DNA of 64,000 nucleotides from Mercenaria mercenaria (Eukaryota; Mollusca; Bivalvia; Venerida; Veneridae). This document shows positions 25,001 through 39,665 of this stretch, piece by piece. The first letter of the stretch is position 1, and each line of letters starts with the position of its first letter. The stretch lies in NCBI RefSeq assembly GCF_021730395.1, contig NC_069375.1, positions 64,693,501-64,757,500 on the forward strand, in the 5' to 3' direction. The notes beneath the pieces were generated by a model. That model did no database searches. It saw only the letters and a list, made by a program, of their open reading frames with translations, and had not been told where the DNA came from. Position numbers and translations under genes: made by a program.

Positions 25001-28000
25001 TATATCCACACATACTCGTATGTTGTCAAGAAAATTTATAACGTATACAGATGTTTACAAAAGCTAGCCTGTTCTTTTTCTTACATATATATTTACATAA
25101 ATTGAACATTCTTTAGAAAGGGTTAAGGGTTTTGAAGTGTTTATTTATGTACTATATTTTTCCTACGTTTATTTGTGTCTTCAAAGTGCGGGGTTTATTG
25201 GATTTGTTAAACAAATTTGGACAAACACTGATCCAAAGTCAGACAAAAGAATAGTTTAAATATGCCAAGAAGGCATTGACGAAGGTGTTAAGGCTTAAAA
25301 TGTTTATGTTTGAAAGGATGTTAACATACTAGAGTTCAGACATGTATGAACTATTGCACTTTTAGTGTATTGATTTAATCGAACACGTCTGTTCCATTTG
25401 ATATGACTTGTATTTTCCTGAAAAGCTGTCATTAATTCAATTTTATGACTGATTTACTTTATTTTGCTTTGGTTTAGATTCTAAGAATAGCCGATTTGTT
25501 AACATGAATCTACTTCATAAGTTGTTTGTGAAACCAGTGCTCCTAAATTCAAACATAGAAGCGGGACCATGGTAGGTAAGTACAATCAGGGGGAAAAAAA
25601 GTGAATTGAAAGAAGTGAATACCACTGATCAGTGACTATGGAAGAAAAAACACGAAATTATTATAGACCAGTCGATTAAATTTTAGAGTAATATTTCGAC
25701 ACTTTAGAAAACTTAGAAAAACAAATGTATGGCTTAAAGATTATAAACACTCAAACGTCTTTACAGTAAAATTAAAACATCATACTAGTGTTTCCCACCA
25801 AGACTAGTATTTTGAATAATAATTTAACAGGCGATTAGTTTAACAGTCTGTTAAAGTTTCGAACAACTGGGCCCTGGAATACAGTCATGTACACAAAAAC
25901 AGGACTGTTAGCAGCACAATCACGACGCGTATTAAATCTTTAGTCCAGTATTTATCTAGTTTGTGACACTGCTCATTACATGACAAACGAACAGTAGGAT
26001 CAATTCTAAATAGATCATTACGCATGTAAACAGCTTCACTGTTACCATTTAGACAATGAACAACATTGATTAGACCACATTAAAGTGCTTTACATTGTCA
26101 TTCAATAGTATCGACCTATTTGTTTTCAGCTTTTTTTTTACTCATGAAACCACTAACAAGGTCAACTTACCAAATGCGTAAACATTGTTTTTTCCCTGAA
26201 ACTAGACCAATTTCTCACAAAGCCATTTGCGGTTATTGCTTTGATTTAGGTATATAAATGAAACAACGTTCTAAAATAACAAAATAGTTTTCTTTATCAT
26301 GTTGATACAAAGTAAATTTATAAATAATTTTGTCAGGTCGGATGACGGTAAGTATAAGTTATTCCCGCTGTAATCAAAGAGTGTTGAAAATACTGTATTG
26401 TTATAATTAAATTCAAAATGTTAAGGTGCATTTCATATCTTTAATTTGAATAGAAGAATTGCCTAGAGCGTTACATATACGCCTTAAACTCAACTAACCC
26501 ATACGTAATTCAATACAGTGCATAAACCCTAAAGGGGGTTAATAAATTAGAGTGGTTTCGAATTACCTGTCTCAGGTGTGACGGTTTTGACAGGTGCCTC
26601 GGTAGCGCACCAAAGTGCTTGACATTGTTATCTTATACAAGTTATAGTATCAACTTACTCACTTTGCTATTTTATCAAATATCAATCTATTCATCACAGA
26701 TTATCAAAGTAGGTAACTGTTATTTTCTGCTCATCATTATTATAGTTTAGATTTACAAGACATAAACTTTTTTATTACTTTTTAATCTATCAAGATGACA
26801 TCTTTAATTTTATTCCAACAATCAAATGTTTCGTACAAGTCAAATTCAATTAATCTAAATACTTATTCACAAAATCAACGTAATTCCTAAAAACTGCGTA
26901 CATAATTCGATACAGTACAATGTAGTTTTATTATTTACGTGTGTTTAATAAATTAAAGCGGTTTCGAATTACCTGTCTCAGGTGTGACGGTGTTGACAGG
27001 TGCCTCGGTAGCGCAGTAGGTAGCGCGTCAGTCTCATAATCACAAAGACCACAGAGTCATCTGAAGGTCGTGAGTTCGATCCTCACCCGGGGCACATACT
27101 TTTTCGTTTTTTTTGTTTTTTTTTTAAACTTTAATAAATAAGAGTGATATTTTATAAAGCTGAAATGAAATGCTGTAAACAAATACAAAAGATCGTACAA
27201 AGTACGTACATCCGCAATAAATTTGCTAAACCACATTTAAAAATCAGTTTTAGCAATCCAACTGTACAAAGATTTATATACATGTTCTGATTTTGTTATT
27301 ATTGATAAAAAAGTAGGACTATTATCAAAGAGGATTAGTTAATGTTCCACTGATACTATCTAAGATAAAATAACTTTGTGCGCGTTTCACGAAATTATGT
27401 ATTGCATTAGCTGATCTATAGGAAACCTAGGAAAGAAATGCTTCAAGGTAGTTAAATACACACACATGCGTGCGAAGTATATGCTTTAAATCATATACAT
27501 ATAGTCTTTTTCGGAGTTGACAGCTTTAAAATACTGTTGGCATATGTTCACTTAAAGATCGCCAGGGCATATTCTGTATAATATACTCTAGAATGTAGTG
27601 GTCAGCCAGTGTTTGAAGTGTCTAAAGACCACTTAAGCACATATAATTAAGTTCGTCCACTGGAGTAGAAGGTCATTGGTCAGTTTACGATACTTGTTGA
27701 AGAAACTTAATTTTGCGTTATTTATTAAATATTCACTTTGTGGGTTTCACAATGTTTGTGGAAATTATTTGAGCCGGACACAAAGGCCTTTGTAAAAGTC
27801 TAATACCAAACGAGTCGCAAATTTGCACAGATTTCATATATATCGTGTTGCGAAAAAAATCAAACTACAGATGCCGTGATTCGCAATCTACTAAACAAGA
27901 ATTTACGCAACTGGACAATATATGCGCCACGCCATGAGAAAACCAACATAGTGCGTTTGCAACCAGCATGGATCCAGACCAGCCTGCGCGCCTGCGCAGT

Positions 28001-31000
28001 CTGGTCAGGATCAATGCTGTTCACTAATGGTTTCTCTACTTGCAATAAGCTTTGAAAGCGAACAGCATGGATCCTGACCAGACTGCGCGGATGCGTATGC
28101 GCAGTCTGGTCTGAATCCATGCTGGTCGCAAACGCACTGTGTTGGTTTTCTCATGGCGCGGCTCATATGCTAAATCGAACAATTTCATATAATTACGTTT
28201 AAGGATTGAAACCTTAAATATCGGTGCTCTCTTATAAATCTTATTAAAACAAATACTTTAGTACGGCAAGAATCATTTAAAATTGTCTGATTATTTTTAT
28301 TCTTAGAGACAATTTTCCTTCTTCTAAGATCTAACCTTTCCCATGAAAATAATTTAAAAACAAAACGAAATCTGATATGAAACGAAATACATTTCTGTAA
28401 ACCGTCCTCTGTACACGGTGAAACTCATGTCTTACACTCAAATGACACCATTTAAATAACATTTCAACAGGATCAACTTTGCATGCGTCTTTGTCATATT
28501 AAGTAAACGTAATATAAAATGGTAAGCGTTTTGGTTTTTCCCCTAAACTGTCTCAATTACTTTATTGCATCTTTTAAATCACAATCAAAGACGTCCTCAA
28601 ATCGACTTTCTTTTCTATATAATTTTGTGATATGGCCTTTTCATTATATTTTATTACTAAAGTATTTGCCATGGACTCAAGACTTCATGATTTATTCGTT
28701 TTATGCAGATCTTAAGGATAAATTTTAATTGATTTATTAAAAAAATGTGAAATATGGTACTTGAACAAATCGTACCAAGTTGTAGTGTACTTTAATAACC
28801 ACAAAATTCTCTTATATGATAAAGTTAATTGCTATTGTAAATAAACAGACATAAAATGTTTTATTAGTTGTTGGCATACAGATAAATTCTCTTCTCCTTT
28901 CGTCTTACTTTTCACGACTTGTACGTACATTTTGAAGAGACAAATGAACGTGTTCCTAGTTTTACCTATACCTGTATTTACTAGTACTTTTGTTTTGCTT
29001 TCGTGAGTTAATTGTTCCGTAATGTACTTCCGGAATAATTTTAAGGTTCCACTCTAAAATTTTACATTTATTAAGTGCTGTATTTTAAATTTGAAAGAAA
29101 AACCTCTTTTTAAAAACTGCCATTTTACCCTTTTCCTTAAAATGATAATGTTGCGATATTCTTCAAGCTCAAACATGCATGATCCTAATGAACGTTGTCT
29201 CAATAGCAAAAGGAATGTTAGTCAGTCAGTGTTTATGTTTAATAAGGGTCCATCTGTCCTTTCAGGCACAGTATAGCATTACGCTATGTAAAAGTATAGA
29301 CCCCCGGCATGTCACCAGGCATGTCATTAAAGATACTTTTTGAAGCCAAAGTGGTAAAGAAAAGTTACCTCTACGCAATTTCCGTAGACTATTAGCCAAA
29401 AGTCCCAATAGTTCTGAAGCCGAAAGTGGATCTTTGTCACGGCCAATGAGACCAAAAACGACAGAGACCCGAGACGTGATTGTAAAACAATACTGGAGGT
29501 TTCGCAAGTTGCCCTAACAAAGGTGATTGGAGCCACAAGTCGCTGTTCGTGGAGATGATACGCCCCTCCACTCTCGCACCCCACGTTGAGCTTGTCTTTC
29601 TTCACTTTATTGCTTACATAAATTGAATATAAAGATTTACTTGTTTCTGTAGTGTTTGTTTGTGTATTCTTTTTTTCGTACGTTTGTTTATATTCTCAAA
29701 TTGTGAGGCTTACTGGATATGTTAAACACATGGACAAATGAATTCTTCAAAACTTAAAACTAGTTTAAATATGCTATATAACTGAACTTGAACAGGGTTC
29801 AAAATATGTTAACTGAGGTGTACACACTTTTAGAATGTTGATTCAACCGAAATTTGATCATTTTGATTAATTTCTATTGATCTTTAAAATAAAATCGCAT
29901 GTATTTTGCACATTCAGTTCAGACAGTTATTTCTTTTTAACCTTTACCATGCTGGACACGATTGCTTTTGCCTTTGCGACCAGTGTAGATCATGATCTCT
30001 GTATCGTTTTTTGTAAGCATCCCATTTAACAGTTAATGGTACTGTCTAAAAGAAAGATGGACGAGTTCAATCTATTCATCACAGATATCAAAGTAGGTGA
30101 TTGTTATTTTCTGCTCATAATTATTATAGTTTAGATTTACAAGACTTTTTATTACCTTTAAATCTATCACAATGACATCTTTAATTTTATTCCAACAATC
30201 AAATGTTTCGTACAAGTCAAATTCAATTAATCTAAATACTTATTCACAAAATCAACGTAACTCCTACTAAAATCTGCGTACATAATTCAATACAGTACAA
30301 TGTAGTTTTATTATTTACGTGTGTTTAATAAATTAAAGCGGTTTCGAATTACCTGTCTCAGTTGTGACGGTATTCACAGGTGCCTCGGTAGCGCAGTAGG
30401 TAGCGCGTCAGTCTCATAATCACAAAGACCACAGAGTTATCTGAAGGTCGTGAGTTCGATCCTCACCCGGGGCACATACTTTTTCATTTTATTAAAACGG
30501 GTAATTTTCCCCCTTTTTGTAAAACAAACTCCTTATAATGTATGGTTTACTTAAACTGGCGTCAATGAAAACTAAAACGTTTAATTTGAACCATCTTATT
30601 CAAGATTTATTTCGCTTACGCATGATACAGAGCTGTGACAACTACATGTATTTTATCTTGAGTAAATAGTTTTAGCGTGTACTTTTAATGGACAGTTTTG
30701 ACGAAGATTTTGGTGGGTTTAAAATTACACAATCTAAAGGTCATCAAATTTTAATTATACCTATCTAATGTAAGAACACCACTTCATACCAGAGATACGA
30801 TTATACGAATTTCAAGTGCAGTGGTCGATAAGCCAGCTTTTGAAGTGTCCATTGACCACTTCAGCACCCAATATATTTGTCAACTGGAGTAATAGGTCTC
30901 CGGTCAGTTTGCGATATTCATGGAAGAAAATCAATTTTGCGTAATGCAATAAATATTAACACAACATTTCCGACAATATTATTCATTGTTTTTGTTTGTA

Positions 31001-34000
31001 TATCAGTCGCATTATGAAGCAGGCCCGGCCTTTTCGAAAATCAAAATTTATCAAACGTCGTTTAATGATATGACATAGAGCTGAAATTTCCTTTGGTGTG
31101 AACGTAATTAGCATAATACTGCTTTCTGTAAAAAATCTTGAGTCTCAAAAAGAAGAAAAGATTTTAAGTTGTCGTCTACGAAGTACTGAAGATAGTTCTT
31201 CAACTATGAAAACGAACAGCATGGATCCAGACCAGACTGCGCGGATGCGCAGGTTGGTCTGGACCCATGCTGGTCGCAAATGCACTATGTTGGTTTTCTC
31301 ATTGTGCGGCTCTTGCACTATGTTTGTTTTCTCATGGTGCGGCTATCTCATGGTGCGGCTCATATTACGTGTCTATTGATCAATCGGTATATTGAAGATG
31401 ATTATCTTAATCAGAGTTTCTTAGTATTTGTTAACTGCACAGCGTACGAAGCCTACGACTGATTGATTGATTAATTAATTGATTTTTATTTCAAGCATAT
31501 ATACATTATCTATAACCTATTAATTTGTTTTTGATGGGTTTAGCACCGCACCGACACAAGTATAGGTCATATGGGGACTTTCCAGATTTGATGGTTGAGG
31601 AAGACCCCAGATTTCCCTCCGTGCATTTCGTCACGGGCGGGCAGCTTGTTAAAACCATCGACCTTCCGTAAGCCAGCTGTATGGCTTCCTCATCTGAGGA
31701 ATTCAACGCTTCGAGTGAGGCTCGAACCCGCATCGGTAAGGGGCATGTGATTCAAAGTGAGATAATCTTAGATTTGCCCAAAGAGTTACAAAATCACCGA
31801 AATTCCTGAAGAACTCGTACATAATTCAAATTCGAATTACCTGTCTCAGGTGTGACGGTGCTGACAGATGCCTCGGTAGCGCAGTAGGTAGCGCGTCAGT
31901 CTCATAATCACAAAGACCACAGAGTCATCTGAAGGTCGTGAGTTCGATCCTCACCCGGGGCACATACTTTTTCATTTTATTAACACGAGCGAAAACGTTC
32001 GTAATGTTATGAGAAATCCAAACTGCTAACAAGTAAAACTTTATTTACCTAGCCACAATCGTTTTATCATTATTAAGTGTTTCGAGTGAGTTTTAGCAAG
32101 TACCGAAGACATTTTACAATTACTTCGCAAAAAGCCGATGGTACGATTTCCTTGAACTGATTTGCTCATATTCAAAATGAAATGGTTTCTTTCAGCGCAT
32201 GGGGAAAAAGATATCAGAAAACAATGAAAGTGGTGTCGGTTTCATTATTTTAGGAGGACGATGCACTATCTAAAGGCCTATCTGTATTCAAAAGCGGACA
32301 ATCAAATAATAATTGACCAGTAGGCGCCTTTTCGTTACATTTCTTCCACAAAGACATACATACAGTATTTGCTACTAATAAGGGATTGCAACGGTTATCG
32401 GTTAACCGAGTACTCGCTCTGTGTTTCGAGTATCGATTAAGAAATTTAATAATCGAGTACTCGGAAAAAAAGACTAGAAGTCTACTACTAATATATCTAC
32501 AAATATTCAGTCTATAACATTTATTGCACAAACAGAGATGTTTACAAAATTCATTTCGTTCTTCGTTTTAATTACATAAAGTAAGCGTACTTTAGAAAGT
32601 GTTTATTGTCATTGTAGTGTTTATTTATGTACTTTATTTTTCTATATTTCTTTGCATCTTCAAATTGTGAGGCTTATTGGATTTGTTAAACAAATTTGGA
32701 CAAGTCTCACTAAAGAATAGTTTAAATATGTGACAAAAGTGTTAAAACTTTAAACATTAATAATTTAGATTTGAAAGTTTTCTTGATATACATACTATGT
32801 GTGTACTTTTAGTATATCGATTTAACTGACATTTTGTACACAGAAAAAAGGAGAAGCGTGAACAAAAAGACAAGAGAGAGTACTGTTGGAAAATTGAAAA
32901 AATGATCACAGATCTTCTAAGAGAATAAGATAAATTTGATCAAGATAAAAAGCTGAAATCAGGGGCGGTGGGGGGGGGGGGGGGCGGATAATAAACGACA
33001 TATAACTCTGGGAAAAGCTGAAAATTCTATGATGCATTTTACACCGACTAACCGGCAGAATAGAAAACATAAAATATTTTTTTCTCTCGTGAATAAATTA
33101 TTTAGAAATAAACTGAGACCGTTTTATGATAACTTCCTGTTGCGGAGACAAGATATTGAAAATACAAATAATTTGTTATTAAGTTATTAATTCAATGCTG
33201 ATTATGTCTAATTACTCTATTTCATCACCGACAATTCCAGCACTTTCGAATACAGACTACTTGATATTACAGGCTGGTCTGGATCCATGCTGGTCGCAAA
33301 CGCACTATGTTGGTTTTCTCATGGTGCGGCTCAATTATTGATTTACTCGAGTCTGAAGAGAGTATATAGGCTTTTGAAATGTTATTGAGATCCTACTTTT
33401 GTTTGGATGATAAAAAATCTCACTAGTTGCATTTTAACATGCCCATGTTTGATGTATCTATTTAACTCTTAAACCATGGCACGTTAAAAAAAAGTTAAAC
33501 CTATAATATTAACATATCAGCTTCTATGAGTTTTCAAATCAGCTGCATGACTTGTTTTTATGAATGATTCATGTAAAACACCAAAGAACTTTCATAAATG
33601 TAAAATATTCAGTCACATTTGTACCATGAAATTTGTGTTACTTGTGTAAACAGTGTGATAAAAACTATAAAACAGTGTTATGGCTAATGTACAAGATTTG
33701 CATTTCCTGTGGATGGTTAAGAGTTCATAGGTTATTTTTCATGAAAAATGTGAATAGAGCACAGCATAACCACCGTATTAAATGCATAATACAACACAGT
33801 ACGTAAGTTATTAATAGATTAAAACGGAATTTCCTGTCTCAGGTGGGGCGGTATTGATAGGTGCCAAGGTAGCGCGTCAGTCTCATAATCACTAAGACCA
33901 CAGAGTCATCTGAAGCTCGTGAGTTCGATCCTCACCCGGGGCACATACTTTTTCATATTGTTAAAACGGGCAGAAAGTTCGTAATTTTACGAGAAAATCA

Positions 34001-37000
34001 AACTGCTCTAAAAACGTACACATTTTATTTAACTAAGCACAATAGTTTTATTATATTAAGTTTTTCGAGTTGGTTTTTGCAAGTATCGAAAATCATAAGA
34101 AAATCCCTGAAGGCGTACATAATTCAATACAGTGCAGAAACCCTATTATCAACTTGTAAAGGTGTTTAATAAATTAAATCGGTTTCGAACTACCTGTCTC
34201 AGGTGTAACAGTGTTAACAGGTGCCTCGGTAGCGCAGTAGGTAGCGCGTCAGTCTCATAATCATTAAGACCACAGAGTCATCTGAAGGTCGTGAGTTCGA
34301 TCCTCACCCGGGGCACATACTTTTTCATTTTGTTAAAACGGACAAAAAGTTTGTAATTTTAGGAGAAAATTAAACTGCTCGATCTGACAAAAGTACATCT
34401 CCAATTAACGCTACGCACATTGGATCTGAAGACGTGCATTGATAGCCTCGTTCTGACGACCCTTCCGCTAGCCAATCAGAGCCTTACTTACAACATTGTG
34501 TATGTGAAAGTAGAAGTTAAAAAAACCTTTATTTAGCAGGGGTTTTTCATATCTACAATTTTTATGACGATCACATCGCGACTACGCCCTCGTGTTTTGA
34601 GAGAAATTATATGTCACGGTACGGACTTGGTCACGTAAGGTGTCGGACAGCCGGTTAGTTCAGTCGGTATGGTACTCGCCCTGTAAGCGAGGGGTCCCGG
34701 GTTCTAGACCCGGACACATTTTTCTCACCCTTTGACATTCGATGCAGGAAGGTATAATACGTATCAGTTGTTCCAGATTATAGACCTTTTTACAGAGAGC
34801 TATTTCCTTAGCAACGGGAAACAATTTCCGCGCATGCGCACTCTACATAGGTCAAAAAGAACTGTCCGCACAGTATAAATTACGTTAGACTTATATTAAA
34901 GCGGTTTTGAATTACCTGTCTATGGTGTGACTGGTGCCTCGGTAGCACAGTATGTAGCGCGTCAGTCTCATAATCACTAAGACCACAGAGTTATCTGAAG
35001 GTCGTGAGTTCGATCCTCACCCGGGGCACATACTCTTTTGCTTTATTTGAAAACACTCTATCAAAAATAAAGACGCGAATTCTTTCACATTTATTACGTA
35101 TCATATTGAATGAAATGAAAAATGCTGATAATATTAGACATACACAGTAGACTGTCACTTTATACTTCAGTTACAACACATTCATAAACAGAGTCGTATA
35201 AGAACGATATCGTTATGGGCCATATAGGGACTTTTTCCAGCTGAATAAATTATACTGGATAGCCTAGTTGCTCACCCGGATATCACTCCAGACATAGTTG
35301 AGGTCCTGGGTAGAACCAACGGCCTTTCTTAGGTTGACTTCTTCTTGTGATAACAAGAGCGATTGGGTATGTATATTTTTTACTTTATACTATACTGCGA
35401 TGTGTTTCGAGAAAGTCTTATTTCAGCTCTTATAGGTTAAAGGTCAGTAATTCAAATCCTTCTTTGTTTCATATAAAAAACGACAACTTCAGGTCGTCTT
35501 TACGTATCTTTAGAGAACATCACTTTTTCCTACACCTATTTTTCATGGAAGTTCTATCACAAATTAACGAAAAAATGAATATTCGTTGCCATCCCTACTT
35601 TATACACAATTTATAGATCATGAAAAAGACGTTCTTTGGTATCACGATAAGAGCAGAATAGATGTTAAGGTTTGCAATGGAAAAAGGCGAAAAGCATCCA
35701 CGAGAAAATATAAATTATTTTAATAGATCATATAACTTATATGATATAACACGCATTATTTAAGTGCAAAATATATGTATATGTGCTTTTTTATTACACC
35801 GCACATCTGACATCTATTTAAAAACTGCCAAATAGTAATTTACTTTAACAGTGGACTGATTTTAGGAGTATACTTAAAATCGGCCAAATTGATGCAGACT
35901 TCGATGCGTATGTATAAATCAAATAATCTACTAGCCTTACGTCCTTAATTCACATATTGAATTTAAGATCTCAAAGGTATATAAGAGGTATTCTATACTC
36001 TATGACATACGAAGTTCAAGGGAAGTGGCCAATAACCCAGATTTTGAAGTGTCCGTTGATCACCCACGTAAACTTGTCAAATGGTATGTCCTCCATCGGT
36101 CAATTTGCAGTACTCATGTTTGGTGAGCATACAAACGACCAAAATTAGAAGTATTATTCCCTGTACTACCTCAATTACTTAATTGCGTCCTTTATAAGAA
36201 GGGCCAAAAAAGTCATCGAAAGTGTATTAAGTGTTATTTCTAAAATGTTTGCATTGGTGTGGAGAGGTTAAGATTTAGTCGCCTTATGCGCACTTATAAG
36301 ATAAGTTTTACTGACTTACTAAAACATATGACGATCCATTCATGATACTTGAACCAATCGCATACGGAGTGTTTTTGCACTTTGATAACCACAAAAGTCA
36401 GTTTTATGATAAAGTTAATTAAAAATGTAAATAAACAGAAAATAAAATGAGCCGTGCCATGAGAAAACCAACATAGTGGGTTTGCGACCAGCATGGATCC
36501 AGACCAGCCTGCGCATCCACGCAGTCTGGTCAGGCTCCATGCTGTTCGCTTTTAAAGCCAATTGGAATTGGAGAAACTGTTAGCGAACAGCATGGATCCT
36601 GACCAGACTGCGCGGATGCGCAGGCTGGTCTGGATCCATGCTGGTCGCAAAGCCACTATGTTGGTTTTCTCATGGCGTGGCTCAAATGATTTATTAGCTG
36701 CTGTTAACAAACTGATAGATAAACTCCTATCGTCTTTCTTTCCACGACACTTGAATATACATTTTGAAGAGGAAAATAAATTTGTCCTTATTTTTACATA
36801 AATTTGTGTTTAATTTTGTTTTGATGACTTAATTGTTTTACAATGTTCTTCGGGGGATTAATTTCAAGATTCCACTACATATTTATATATATATAGTGTT
36901 TCGTGTCGGTTGTTTTATGTTTTGACAACACTGAGTCCGCTTTACATTTATTTAGTAATAAAACCTATGTTACGTTTTTCTCAAAACTGTGGTAACATGT

Positions 37001-39627
37001 CATTTAATCCAGTGGAAATTCCACCGCGTAAAAGGTGCGAGGTGAGGATCCGATTTAAAGTTGTCTTTTTGGTTAAAGAAACTACGGTGCCCCTAAAGTG
37101 ACATGTTACACACATTTTTTCCAATTAGGTAATGTGAGACTTTTTTTTATTTCGTTTAAACGAAATGATTTCGTTTAAACGAAATCATTTCGTTTAAACG
37201 AAATAAGTTATTTCGTTTAAACGAAATCATTTCGTTTAAACGAAATCATTTCGTTTAAACGAAATAACTTATTTCGTTTAAACGAAATCATTTCGTTTAA
37301 ACGAAATAATCATTTCGTTTAAACGAAATAAACTATTTCGTTTAAACGAAATAACTTATTTCGTTTAAACGAAATGATTTCGTTTAAACGAAATGATTTC
37401 GTTTAAACGAAATAACTTATTTCGTTTAAACGAAATAACTTATTTCGTTTAAACGAAATCATTTCGTTTAAACGAAATAAGTTATTTCGTTTAAACGAAA
37501 TGATTATTTCGTTTAAACGAAATCATTTCGTTTAAACGAAATAAGTTATTTCGTTTAAACGAAATCATTTCGTTTAAACGAAATCATTTCGTTTAAACGA
37601 AATAACTATTTCGTTTAAACGAAATCATTTCGTTTAAACGAAATAACTTATTTCGTTTAAACGAAATCATTTCGTTTAAACGAAATAAGTTATTTCGTTT
37701 AAACGAAATCATTTCGTTTAAACGAAATCATTTCGTTTAAACGAAATAAAAAAAGTCTCACATTACCTAATTGGAAAAAAAGTGTGTAACATGTCACTTT
37801 AGGGGCACCGTAAGAAACAGCGTGTTTACGTTAGCATTAAAGGAAGACGTCACCATTTTTAAGCCAAGCGTGTGTAAAGTTAGCAGAGCAAGAAATTTCA
37901 TAGCATGTGTTGAAAGAACAAATATTTCCTTTTCATGACAAGAGTGTCATATTGCTCACAGCTATCAATATTAAAATGATAACAAAATGAATCCTGATTT
38001 ACAAATTCACTTCTTTTGCAATAAATGATTTTAATTAGTTTTGGTTCATTTGAAATACTCTCAATCTTCGCATTGAATGAACCATACTGTGGTATTGCAA
38101 AATACAAGCCTTAAAGACCCGGGACAAAATCGCTTGGATACTAGATAGACAGACAGATAAAAGCTTATTCCTCCAAGTGTAGACAGGGACCTCTGAATAA
38201 GATTTCTTCCTTTAAAGATATATAGTTGCCTTGTTGGTGATGAAAAATTATTTGCTTCATAGTAAATTGCATCAATGCATTTTGTAGCCTCTATCTACTG
38301 ATATTCAGCTTAGAACATTTATTGCACAGTTAAACTTATAAGTATAGGATTTATCAGTTGCGCTGTCTGATGGCTTATCAGATTTTGTGCCGTAGATGTA
38401 CTGATAAGATCGCCTAAGAGGAGAATTGTTCAACATGGCTAGCTTGTTCTTCTTCACTTTATTATTTACATTAATTGAAAGTAAAGGGTTAAGGGATTTC
38501 ATAGTGTCAATTTATGTATTTAATTTTCCAAGTTTCGTTTTATTCACATTTTATAGGCTTATTGCATATTTAAGATAAATTTGGATAAACACGAATACAA
38601 AGTCTAACTGAAGATTAGTTAAAATATCCTTTAAAAGGCACTGACAAGAGTAAGACTTTATCAATTGATGAGCTAGAGAGCTTTAACTTTTCGCACGATT
38701 AATGATAGATTTACTTAGGTACCATTTCAGAATGTTGATTCAAACGAACTTAAGCTACAAAGTAGAAGAAACCAGTCTGACCACTACGACAGCCTCTGAA
38801 GGAAAGTGAAAAAAAAAACTAACATTAAAAATGATGAAATAAACTGGAACAGAAATACATGTATAGAAATTGTCAAGATGAACAATTAGGATAAATAGAA
38901 GCAGATTTTGATCAGTCTGGACCAAAGGTACGATGGAAACATGATTACGTTACCCCTAGGAAACTTTGAAAGAACAGCACCCTTACATTTAATCTTTTAC
39001 AGACTTTCCGATCTCATTTATAAAATGTATCAACAATTATTGATTTATATATATAGAAAGAAATGTCTATAAAAGTACGTTCTGAGGTCTACTGCCCCTC
39101 TAAACTACGGCAGAGGGGGTAAGAGAAACACCTAAGTGTAGTTAAAGGTCTACAGACATTTCAGTTGTTGCTGAATTCCTTTGACAGAAGAAAAACTCAA
39201 ATCGGGAAAGCCTGACTGCATGTGCATGTGCATGTGTATGTTAAATCTATATAACTATGATATGAGCATCTTGTATTCCGTGGCATGTTTAAATAATCAG
39301 TAATAATAAATTCTTTTGTATTTACCTGTCGTCTCCTAGGGATATTTAGCAGAGCATATTCATATCAACAGCATTAAATACTTGATGAATTATTCATGTA
39401 TAAGGCTAAAGAACGATCACAAAATGCCCCATTCTCGTACTTTCAAGGTTTCTAATATCTCGTTATTGCCATACAATTCTCAAGTGATATAATGTCTCAA
39501 ACAGGGTCTAGGTTTCTGTCGGTGTACTTAAATAATGTGTAGTTAAATTAAGGAAGTAAAACACATGCAGACAAGTGCAAATTTGTCGGTCTGTCGGTCA
39601 GTCGGTCCGTCCGTCTGTCCGTCCTCC

Positions 39628-39665
<38 letters not shown>

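Noticed and set aside
37140-37750. CRISPR-like array because of regular palindromic repeats
   Set aside because: Spacers are only 3-7 nt and are themselves repeated, and the array is flanked by transposon inverted ends in a eukaryotic genome.
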